From Bryoerythrophyllum caledonicum (taxonomy: Eukaryota; Streptophyta; Bryopsida; Pottiales; Pottiaceae), in contig OZ020520.1 in assembly GCA_963971425.1 (NCBI GenBank), positions 28,303,535-28,367,534 on the forward strand: a stretch of 64,000 nt of DNA, read 5' to 3'. The position numbers and the translations under genes are program-made. Each line of letters opens with the position of its first letter. Position 1 is the stretch's first letter. This document shows, piece by piece, positions 45,250-55,115 of the stretch. Under the pieces are notes generated by a model that was not told where the DNA came from, did no database searches, and worked only from the letters and a program-made list of their open reading frames with translations.

Positions 45250-46361
45250 TTCCCATGTGCAAGGTATGGAAAGAGTCCAAGACACAAGAGGAGGCTGAAG
45301 CACAATACTAAGTTATAAAAAAGTGGTGGTTATCTTTGGGTGCTACTGCCGAGAGCAAGCGTCTTGCTCTTGAGGATTGGATGGCAATATAGACAATGGG
45401 AGTGCACAATGCAACTTGTAAGTACTCTTAATGCCTTGTACATTTTGGAATTAAAAACTATTTAGAAATGTAATTAGAATTTACATAAGAATTATTGTGT
45501 CCTGGCAAGATCTCACGCTTGATGAAAGAGCAGGCATGCCATCTTTCAGCCTTTTAGATACATTCTATTATCATTGCCTCGTAAAATTTGAAACCACCAT
45601 GAGGTGTTTGTATGCGGCTACCATGGACAATATCATCCGAGCTTTCACAAAAATCACTTCATATTGAGCCTGGTTAAAACGTGGCACGATGAAAAAGATC
45701 ACAACATAGGTACGCTTTGATAGCGATCCATACAATGTTCAGGTGACTCTAGATTTATTGCAAAAGTTGTTCAACACTTTCCTAGGCCCTTCCAAGACTT
45801 GCAGACTAAAACGTGCGGAGATCTTTAAGTCTACCAAAACCAAGCTTGACATGCCACTCATGTCAGGCCACAATTTTTATTAATTGCATATGGTGAATTT
45901 CTCTAATCCACAAGATGGAACAAGAGTGACTCGAACGAGTACAGAAGAGGCCTTCAATGGACTAGATTCAACAGTTCTATATACAACTTCAGTGTGGAAT
46001 TGGTATGTGATCCATCAAAGTGGTTTATTGTTCGTGTGCTGAAGAAATTGACGCAAATATGCCAAACATTGTATGTCACATTGATGAGAAATGTGCCACT
46101 CGCCACTTGCCGCTCACCGTTCACGAGATAGCGTCGCTCCCATCACAGACTACTCCGCATGTAGTGCCCAGATTTCTTGAAGATGTCAGCAGAGGCGTTG
46201 GGAAAGAAGGGGCAATGGAAATATTGTAAGCATGTGTACTACATCTTACGTTACTTGTATAAACTGGACTACAAAAAAGACTTGTTCATGCATGCTCCAA
46301 GCTGTAGCTTCAATGAAGTTATACGCATACTAGAGCTTGCTAATATTGCAGAAATCGCATG
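45250..46361 (+). pseudogene. plus-strand coding remnant in the TIR element
   Basis: Three coding-like stretches in one direction. 45,255-45,420 reads KVWKESKTQEEAEAQY then WWLSLGATAESKRLALEDW, ending at GTAAGT. 45,590-46,010 reads HHEVFVCGYHGQYHPSFHKN and HFILSLVKTWHDEKDHN, then VVQHFPRPFQDL. 46,180-46,361 reads SAEALGKKGQWKYCKHVYYI and LHAP-like FMHAPSCSFNEVIRILELAN. A TIR-like sequence (46,091-46,145) interrupts it. Stops in each part mark it as decayed. I recognise no domain. It is divergent from the ParB-like gene and may be its partner in the intact element. Confidence 0.4.
46091..46145 (-). repeat. internal GCTATCT(C/T)GTGA..GCGG end-like sequence
   Basis: The complement reads GAGCGACGCTATCTCGTGAA followed by CGGTGAGCGGCAAG, the same type as the element's terminal repeats, in the orientation of a right end, 1.06 kb inside the real right end. 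It may be the end of a second, nested or older copy. Confidence 0.6.
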
Positions 46362-47203
46362 ATGATGTGCGTCTCGGCATAAATTTTAATACTCTTTCTA
46401 TATCTAGATAGCTGATGTGGTGTCAATATTCCAACTGCGTGATTGTAGGTGGTAGTTTATTTATTTTTGTTTTTTTTTCAAACCGCAGAGGAGTTGTATT
46501 GTTGGCAACTTCCAACAGTTCCGTTAGATAGAGCCAACATACCACAACGGGGATTTGAACCCTACACCTTTCCATTTGGAGAAGTTGGAAAACTCTCACC
46601 ATCACCCAGTAGTTTAAGGTTTTCATAGACTATTGATATTTCTATAGAAACATCTTATGTTATTGCTTCAAAAAATAAATTATCTTACTCCACATCTAGT
46701 ACTCTAGCACTTCATTAGAAGGTTATGTTTTATAAATTGCCATCCTATATAAAAGTACAAATGTAATCCTCAAAAGAAAAAAAAGCACAAAGATTAAAAT
46801 TCCATAACATGCATAAGAACATGGGAAAAAAACTATCAATTGTCAATGTATCCACAACTATAGGGTACTTTCTTAATTTAGTAAATTTTGTAACATTCAA
46901 GGCCAAATTTCACAGTTGTACCACTTATCGAAAAAAAATGTGACACACCTTTAAACTAAAAGAGGAACTCTAAAAGACCGAAATAAAGGAAAAACACACA
47001 ATTTTGCAGTATACCATGGTTGTAGGGTATTTTCTAAAATTAGAATTTTTTGAAAAATATGTCACCAAAATTTGATGATCTGCTGAAAAAACCTCGAATT
47101 TCACTTTTTTCCCAAAAAAATGACAAAAAAATTCAAGATTTTAGGATTTTTTATGCTCACTGCTCGCCGCTCGCTGCTCACCGCTCACAAGATAGCGTCG
47201 CTG

Positions 47204-47990
47204 TATATGGTGTAGACCTTCATATTGACCGTTTGGATCATGAATCTAAAACATATTAAGTTTCTAAAAAACATATTAAGTTTCTGAAAAACTAGAACGT
47301 GATTTGGCAATTTTTGAACCTCCACTACTAGCACAATTGACTTGAATAAGCTACACCTTTTTTCTACCTCTAAGAATTGGAGTATAAGGAACTAACATCA
47401 TCCTTTAAACACAATGGTAATAGGTTTAGACCTTATGAAGTGCAAAAATTTGATACCTAGTGAAGTCAAAGTCTGCTAATCTACCAAACGCAGAACACCA
47501 TATTCATTATATTGGGAGATTGTGAGCCTCCCAAAATATTATATGAAGCTTAAGTCGACCTAAACATGCAAATATTTACTGAATTTACATTATGAAATTT
47601 GTCCTATATGTACAATATGGTTACATATTCAGCTCGAGTTGAGCTGAATGTGCACAAACAATTTCTATTGGGAAAACCATTCATACCTTTCAAAGTCCTG
47701 AAAATCTCCCAATAGAATGAATATGGTGTTGCACGGAAGAAAATGTACCATTTGCTTGACTTCAAACACTATAATCTTTCAATCTGTGCGGTCAAAGTTT
47801 ATGAAATTTTGTAGGGACATCAATAAAGAAGTCTCTATTGAGATCCTACAGTTAGATGTAGAAATATATAGTTTTGTCTCTCTTCTTAGGCAATATACTA
47901 GAACGGAGCAGTTTTGAAGTGTTTTTGGTGCGAAACTGCCTTGGGCCTTTAGGGGTTAAGTAGAGAATCCTCATTTTGGGAATCATGTAT
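47204..47990 (+). repeat. dispersed AT-rich repeat, copy 1 right part
   Basis: Continues the repeat interrupted at 39,909: TGACCGTTTGGAT, ATCTAAAACATATTAAGTT and GAACGTGATTTGGCAATTTTTGAA match 58.43-58.51 kb. The end (47,755-47,960) has the CTATAATCTTTCAATC and GTTTTTGGTG(C)GAAA..GCC(T)TTGGGCC blocks seen also at 58.8-59.05 kb. Confidence 0.65.
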
Positions 47991-48539
47991 TAGGCGTGCA
48001 GTTGGTCCATGTCCCGATGTAGAATGGAATCTGCCCATGGGCATGCAACGACAATGATGGTGGATTGAGGCCAGATTTGTAGGTATGGGGAGGAGTTGAG
48101 TTCGAGTCTCAACTCTGATTGTGGGGGACCGTACACAGTGGAGGGACCGTATACAGTCATTTGTTATATGAAATCTTTTGCAATTTCATTGATTTTAATC
48201 GTGCCTTCAAAAATTTCATATCAGATTTTTATAAAATTATTTTCATATGGATTTGAGATATCATTTGTTTAAATCTTGAATTGAAACTTTGTGATACAAT
48301 TTTTTTATAGTAACAATATAAATTTTTTCAAAAGATTCAAACGATATCATTTCGACATGCAGAAAATATTAGACCCAAGGGCCCCTTGGAACGATATGGT
48401 TTTCACATGCGAACAATTTCATTCAAAGACCCTCGGATATTTGTGATGTTGTTCAGGAGAAATGTCTCGGTTCCGACAGTAGTCTCACCGGTAGCGTTGC
48501 TTAATGCATTTGTCATTGTTTCGATGGTGTCGAATCTGA

Positions 48540-50640
48540 ACACCATGGTTGTTTAGAGGCGGTTTGAAGAGCCGTGAATAGATAGGGTCGGGCCCGATAC
48601 GTAAATTGATGGCAGTTGAAGTTGATCGACATCGTAAACAGTAGGCCCACGCACATGCGCAGATTTGGCTGGCGACGCCGGCTCACATGGATGGGGTCTG
48701 TTCACCAAAACAGACCTCTATTGAGAGTGCGCCTCAACCTCAGCCAAAGTTAGGCAGGCACAAAAAAAAATGAGCCGCCTCTCTCAGCCTCAGCCGCCCA
48801 CTTTTGTTTTACCCTTATCAACCTTCTGACACTTAAAATTAGAGTAAGTAACTCCAGCACAGTGTGAACACACGATGTGATGGGGTTTGAGGTGTTTTTC
48901 TTACTCAATGCGGCGTACGCCGGCGCACATGCAAGCGGCCTGCTCCCTGGCGTACGCCGGCTGACTTTCAAATACCTCGAACTCCTTCACACCGCGCGGT
49001 GTGAACGGGGTCGGAGCAGCTGATCCAGGCGCCAGCTTCTGACGCATGTGCGTCAGCCTAGTAGGTTCGGGAATTTCAGCCTCAGAGCTTTTGGTTCAAG
49101 TATCGGATCCGATACGTAAATTCCATCAACCAGTTTCTGGTCAACTACGGAGCCTCAGTCGAGGATCTCGGGCCCGATAATAGTATAGGTTGACCAGTTC
49201 CTGGTCTACTAATGGATCATGCGCATTAGTTTATTCACATGGTTCTAAGGTGCACTCAGTGGGACCAAAGGAATAGTTGTGGTATTCACGAACCACCTCA
49301 TCACGAAACGCGCAGACTTCTATCAGTTTCGAAACCTAAGGAATAGGTGTCGGGGCCGAAACCTGCTGCTCAGACTGCCGGAGTTGATCGATGTAGTTAG
49401 ATGGCAGGAAGCAGATTCGGGGCCTTAGTGTATGATGTCGGGCCCGATACAAGAATTCGGGGTACAGTTCCTGATGTAATCGAGAACATCAGTTAGTAGT
49501 GGTATTCACGAACCACCTGAACACGAATCGCGAAGTCTTGTATCAGTCGTGGGACGCAGGGGGGTGGTTAATCATGATTATGAATCATGATTCAGAGCCG
49601 TGAGAAGATAGGGTCGGGCCCGAGACAGGCCTTAGTGCAGCCAAAGTCGATCGACATCTTCAACAGTAGATTCGAGTATCGCATTGTCGGAGCCTGTGGT
49701 TTAAGTATCGGGCCCGATACGAGAATTCGAAGACCAGTTCCTGGTCTTGTACTGGAGACTGCGGTTTTATCGTGCACTCACTGGGACCAGATTATGAGAG
49801 AGTGTAGTTCCAACATGCACTCACTAGGACCACATTATGAGCACTGTCGCATGGCAATGACTTGGAGCAGTTCAAAGAGCAATCATCACATAGGTTGTGA
49901 TGCGGTGTTTAGAGGTTGGCATCGAGCACCGAAACTGGTTCCAAGGTAGATCCTAACGCGGTTAGTAGTGGTATTCACGATCCACCTGATATTTTTGTGC
50001 AAAGTCTTGTATCAGTCGTGGGGCGAAGGGGGGTGGTTAACCGTGATTATGAACCTTAGGCATTGGTTCTCAGAGCCGTGAGTAGATAGGGTTGGGCCAG
50101 AGACGTGCCTGAGGGCAGCTGAAGTTAATCGACATCTTCAACAGTAGGTTCGAGTATCTCAGGGTCGGAGCCTGTGGCTCGAGTATCGGGCCCGATACGA
50201 AAATTCGTGGACCAGTTCCTGGTCTTGTACTGGAGACTGCGGATCTCACTTGCACTCACTGGGACCATATTATGTGAGACTGCTGTTCTAACGTGCACTA
50301 TCTTGAGCACTGTCGCTTGTTAATGACTAGGAGCAGTTTATAGATCTATCATTACAAAGGTTGTGATGCGGTGTTTAGAGATTTGCCACGAGCACCGTAA
50401 TTGGTTCCAAGCGAGATTTTTACGCTGTTAGTAATGGTATTCACGAACCACCTGATCACGAAGCGCGAAGTCTTGTTACAGTCGTGGGGCGAAGAGGGGT
50501 GGTTGATCATGATTGAGAATCTTAGGCATTGGTGTCGGGGCCGATACCTGCGCACGGGCAGCAATAGTTAATCGAAACCGTTTGATGGGAGGTTCTAGAA
50601 TCGGAGCCTCAGTCGATGATGGCGGGGACCAGTTCCTAGT
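48540..50640. repeat. satellite with a period near 467 bp
   Basis: GGTATTCACGA(A/T)CCACCT occurs at 49,501, 49,970 and 50,436 (spacing 469 and 466 bp) and in a shortened copy at 49,281. Each unit carries GAGCCGTGA(A/G)(T/A)AGATAGGG, GACCAGTTCCTGGTC and the palindrome GTATCGGGCCCGATAC (49,705-49,720 and 50,183-50,198; variants near 48,590 and 49,440). Three main copies plus degenerate flanks. It ends where the helicase remnant begins. Confidence 0.8.
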
Positions 50641-50689
50641 CCAATTTTGGAACGCGGAGCTTTTGTAGTGCTGTAGCACAGTGTCTGCA

Positions 50690-53563
50690 GGCCTCTCCTT
50701 TGTTTGGTGATTCTGCTAGAATCTTGTTACTGCCTCTACACTCGCTGGTGCCTTCAAGTGAGCAGAGGAAAGTGTTCCAGTCTCCACCGAGCGGAGTTTG
50801 TAAAATCGTGCTGGCCACCAACATTGCTGAGACTGCAATCACCATCGATGATGTTACGTATGTGATGGATAGCGGGAGAATAAAAGAGAAAAGCATGAAT
50901 GAGAGCATGAAGTAGCTTTTCTCCTTCATTCTCATGCTCTCCCTGAGTTTCAGCTCCCTAAAATTTTACTCATGCTCTCCCTGAGTTTCAGCTCCCTAAA
51001 ATCAAGCGAGCTCCTCTCGAAGAACTTTGTCTGCAGGTAAGCATGCAATTGAGCATAAGAGGCGCTGGTCATACTATATCAAGTTTTCTCTTGTTTGAGT
51101 AATAATTTTTTGGCCAATGCAAGCAGTTTGTTAGCGCTCAATAAGGTATATATATTTTGTGCGTTATAGCCTTGTGGTATGTTGTTTGAAGAGAGTAGGA
51201 GACATACATCTTTTAGACAAATGGTTTTGTTCTCTAGGGAATTGATGTTCACTTTGCATTGGATCAGGTGAAACTGTACGAGCTTCACGGACGAATTGCG
51301 GATTTTATCTTGAAGGCACTGGATCCACCTTTAGAATTAACAGTAAGAAACACAGTAACACTGCTCCAAGACATTGGTGCTCTCACCTCAGATGAGTTGC
51401 TTACGGTCATGGGGAAGCAGCTGGGCTCACTCCCGGTGCATCCCTCCACAAGCAGGATGATTCTCCTGGCTATTCTGCTCATTGTCTAGATCCGGCTCTG
51501 ACTGTTGCTTGTGCTGCGGGGTTCCGAGAGCCCTTCGTTCTTCCGCTTCATCCCTATCAGAAGAAGCAGGCTCAGGCTGCGCGGCAAGAGCTCGCTGCGA
51601 TGTATGGTGGCTATAGCGACCATTTGTCCATTGTCGCAGCCTTTGATAGATGGCAGACTGCCCGAGCTAATAACCAGGAGCATCAATTCTGCTCCTGGTT
51701 CTTTGTGTCAGGTAAATTCGAAGGATTCAACTAGAGAACATTGTGGACTTTGTGGCTATGCATACTGTGGTTGCGTTCTTAGCCCCATAATTGAACTATG
51801 ACCTAGCTCATTAACCCTAAGTGTGTAGAGGTGAATAGTTCACCAATGAAGAAAGTTTGCCCTTTGACTTGGTCACTTAGAGTTAAAATTAGATGAAGAT
51901 TGTTACGAAAGAGTAGAATGTGTTCATTTAGAAACAAAACTTATCAAATCGTGTCATGTTGTTTCAAGTGGGACTATGTTCCAACTTGCTGGCATGAGAC
52001 AACAATTGCAAGGCGAGCTTGCACAGAAGGGCTTCATTAGGATGGAGGCACATCCATATAGCTTGAATGCTCGGGATCCTGGCATTGTGAGAGCAATCCT
52101 GGCGGCTGCAATGTATTCAATAGTTGGTAATTTATTACCTCCCGTGTCTAGTAGCCATTTGACAGGAAACCCCCCACGCTCAGACTTACCAGGTGGGGGA
52201 GGAGGTGGTGGGGCCAAAACCTGGCCCCTATTTTGTTTTTGGATGGGGCCCTAAATTTAGCCAGAGGGGGACCATTAGACTAAATCGGGGCCGTAGGCCC
52301 CACTTTCGTTAAAAAAAAGCCAAAAAAAGCCTCTGACCCCCCCAAAATGGGAGGGCCAGAAAAATGAGCCCATGCAATTAAGACGGGGCCCCACCTCGAG
52401 TAAGCCCGAGCTTGGAGGGTTTCCTGTCCACGCCGTCTAGTAGTAGAGGTCTCAACAAAAAGATCCATTCCTCACTCAAACATTTCCCACATATTCAATT
52501 TTCACCAACTTTGAAAGCTAAGGAAAGGGGACAAAAGGTAAGGAAAGGGGACAAAAGGTATCAAAATTTGAGGTGTATCATGTTGCTCTACCATGTCTTT
52601 AATTACAATCAAGGGACAACTATGCACCTATTATTCTAATGAGTAGGTTGTACTCATCAACACTTTTTTGGCTATAGTTGCTTTCTGTATCTTGAAAGGT
52701 CCTAAACTCAAAGCAAGCATTTACACATTGAGAATGGATTGATGATAATTGGTGGTACATCAATGGGGGACTTGTTGATAAACTTTTAGAGTTCTTTAAG
52801 TGTAAATTGTTGTAATTTACTTTTTAAAATTTTTCTCTTATTACTTTTCCTTTTTGATTTACTTGAATCTAAACATCTTATATTTCACTTTCTTCGCTTT
52901 GAGAATATATGATTAGTTTTTTAATTTGATATAAAATTGAATCTCAAATAGTGAGAAGCAATGAAGAATGGATCTTTTTGTCTTCACCTCTACAAAAGCT
53001 ATTGTGCAAACAGCAAGGGGCGCGAAAGTACCCATTCATCCTCATTCAACAAGTATCCGGCCAGACGAGCTCTCTCGGCTGGACCAAATCACGCTGAACC
53101 AGCTACTTGTTGTCTTCGACGAAGTCACTCGCGGAGAAGCTCAGGCCAGCGACTCCTGTTTTTGTTTTGTCTCTGTTATCTAATTGGTGGGGATCATAGA
53201 TCTCTACAGAGGCGCATGGACTTCGAACATGCATATACATTTCTTTTGTAATAGGTGTTCCCTGTTGTAAGGTTACACGAAATATCTTGAGTTATTTCTC
53301 AAGCCACTTAAAGCTTCAATAAGATTACTCCTCGTTTGATTTATTGCACAGTAACATGCCCTTTATTACTGTGCTGACGTTGGGCTAATGTTTGGTCATG
53401 TGTTCAGGTTTATATCAGGAAGTGCACACTTATAACTCCACATCCGTTGGTTCTTTTGTCCACGGAGATGGTCGTGGCTCCTCCCGAGGGCGAACCAAGC
53501 ACCACTGCAGGTGAAGACATATATAGTGATGATGATGTGGGCAGTGGTGAAGATGAGGTCGAG
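50690..53563 (+). pseudogene. DExH-box RNA helicase (NIH/HVT1, DExH2/6-like), 5'-truncated and decayed
   Basis: Exon 50,69x-51,036 reads LPLHSLVPSSEQRKVF and KIVLATNIAETAITIDD (motif V), then breaks off at DSGRIKEKS and resumes QLPKIKRAPLEELCLQ before GTAAGC. The ~45 codons between, with motif VI (QRAGRAGR), are gone, and a 37-bp piece is duplicated (50,931-51,001). Exon 51,268-51,711 carries LKALDPPLELTVRNTVTLLQ and GKQLGSLPVHPSTSRM; a one-base loss after AILL shifts the frame into CLDPALTVACAAGFREPF. Exon about 51,969-52,448 has MRQQLQGELAQKGFIRMEAH and LNARDPGIVRAILAAAMY. Exon 52,999-53,14x has VQTARGAKVPIHPHSTSIRP and NQLLVVFDEVTRGEA. Exon 53,408-53,563 has VYIRKCTLITPHPLVLLSTE and ends acidic at GAG|GTACGT. 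Motifs I-III (Walker A, DEAH) and the C-terminus are absent. Confidence 0.85.
52155..52434. mobile_element. 280-bp MITE (Mutator-type) at an exon end of the helicase remnant
   Basis: Inverted ends share GACAGGAAACCC(C/T)CCA.GCTC followed by CTTAC and AGGTGGGG over about 40 bp. They are flanked by a perfect 9-bp repeat GTCTAGTAG (52,146-52,154 and 52,435-52,443). A 9-bp duplication is the Mutator signature. Without the insert the exon reads LLPPVSSSR and reaches a GT splice site in phase with the next exon. Confidence 0.85.
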
Positions 53564-54754
53564 GTACGTCAACATCTCTACACAATTGCTCGCGTCATGT
53601 AATATAGCAACGCATTAACAAACATAGCCCGAAACATCCATTTTCAATCACCGTGACAAACCTGCGACAGCGGGCCTGAAGGAAACTCTTCGAAATCGTC
53701 GTACTCTTCCTTAATCGCAAATAGCCCACCTGATCTCATCATGACGAAAACCTCTTCCTGCTTATTGCAGCCGGTGCATCAAAACGAAACCCTGCAACAG
53801 TCGGTGTCAAGGGAGACACTATTTGCTCTACTATCCTCCCTCCTGCATGTGCATGCTACATCTCGGTCTGCACCTGCAATCCAAATAAAAAACAGGTTTA
53901 CTCTGCAATTCTATTCTTCAGGTGGAAAAAAACATGTTCACAATCTCAATTTCGAAAATGAGCTCCTGATGAGGGTTACGAAACCAAAAATAGTAGGAAC
54001 TGTAAACTTGTAAAGAAGAAGAGTCCACGTTCATTGTCAGAGAAATCTCGGGAAATAGGGGTGACTAACTCACTCTTAACCGGCTCAGTCGTGTTAATAG
54101 GGGATCCTCAAGCATGTTCTTCAGCGGCATCCTCTCCATGGACGCATCCAAATTGAAGCTATCCTGTTCCAAAAACTGCTTTCCTAGCACCAAAATCCTT
54201 TTCGTGTGGAGGACAGGAGTACCACCTTGCGAGGCACTTGCTCTTCTCATTAATACTTTGTCTAGGTGAGTATTATTTTTTTCCAATATTAGGTTTGATG
54301 AGGCTATGTTTCATACTCCATCGTCCTCTTACATCTTTGTACAACATTTCAAGAATTTTATATATATATATATGTATATAATATATATTGCACCATGGAA
54401 ATGGAGCCATGATTTGCAAAAGCCCACCTTGGGACTTTTGTCATTTAGGTAATAACAGTTGGATCTCTACTTGGATCCAAATAGAGGATGAAATCATCAT
54501 GTCTTCTTCTATTAGGGGAGAAAAAATATATATTTTAAAATAAAATCCTGAATTTCTATGCATTTTTTTTTTAAACGTTGAAAGTTGCCAAAATCACTTG
54601 TTCATTGTTGCTCGCCTAAAAAAATTACAACATGAATCTCTACGCTTGTTTTCGCCTCCCCATACAATTTCCTTGGAGGCCAAAACTGCTGACAGTGCCC
54701 TGCTGCCCAAGTCTTGCAATCCCAACAAAATGCAAAAATAATGGTTGAATCTTA
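53564..54754. other. downstream of the helicase remnant, no gene identified
   Basis: The intron after the last recognised helicase exon would start here. I find no further helicase exons. An AT dinucleotide run lies at 54,360-54,390. Short frames near 53,741-54,013 and, on minus, 54,065-54,286 show no recognisable domain. Confidence 0.35.
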
Positions 54755-55115
54755 GGGCCGCTTTACATCGGGCCAAGTCGAGAGGCCAACCATAAAAATT
54801 TCAGCCAAAATAATGGCCAGAGACCAAACTCTTGGGCTAAAAAAATACATTAAATAATATAAATTGAAAGAAGTTGATGCCTCTCAAAGGAAGTTTGGGT
54901 CCGCTGAAAACGGCAACCTAAGTTTGCACTTGAGAGGCTGTCAATTAGGCGCCAAAAGTCTCTAAAAGTGTTGCAATGTAGGTACAATGGAGGGCGATGG
55001 CCTTTGGACTTTGGCCTTTGGTGTGAATGCCAAGAGGCTAAACTTTGGCCATTCTCGCAATCTCATGGTAGAAATAAACGGCCTCTCGACCTCGGTCTTG
55101 GAGTGAAGCGGCTCC
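54755..55115. mobile_element. MITE-like element with imperfect TIRs
   Basis: The left end GGGCCGCTTTAC...TCGAGAGGCC and the complement of the right end GGAGCCGCTTCAC...TCGAGAGGCC agree over about 33 bp with a few mismatches. It is flanked by TA on both sides, so a TA or 3-bp duplication is possible. Length 361 bp, no coding sequence. The superfamily is not settled. Confidence 0.55.

Larger units (their letters stand above)
39910..47203. mobile_element. 7.3-kb TIR transposon with ParB-like gene, 9-10-bp target duplication
   Basis: The left end CAGGATTGCTATCTTGTGAG and right end (complement) CAGCGACGCTATCTTGTGAG continue as GCGG(C/T)GAGC tandem words for about 45 bp. The flanks are ATGTGGTGT (39,901-39,909) and ATATGGTGT (47,205-47,213), extendable by one T. 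The host repeat continues across (ATGTGGTGT then AGACC...TGACCGTTTGGAT), and the paralogue at 58,417-58,425 shows ATGTGGTGT once. The duplication length points to a Mutator-like integration, but I see no MULE transposase. Contents: a minus-strand multi-exon gene (40.6-43.0 kb), large tandem duplications and palindromes (43.2-44.95 kb), and a plus-strand coding remnant (45.2-46.4 kb). Confidence 0.75.

Noticed and set aside
52155-52434. A helicase exon encoding a glycine-rich tail (PGGGGGGGAK)
   Set aside because: This frame runs into the MITE; the 9-bp duplication and inverted ends show it is inserted DNA.
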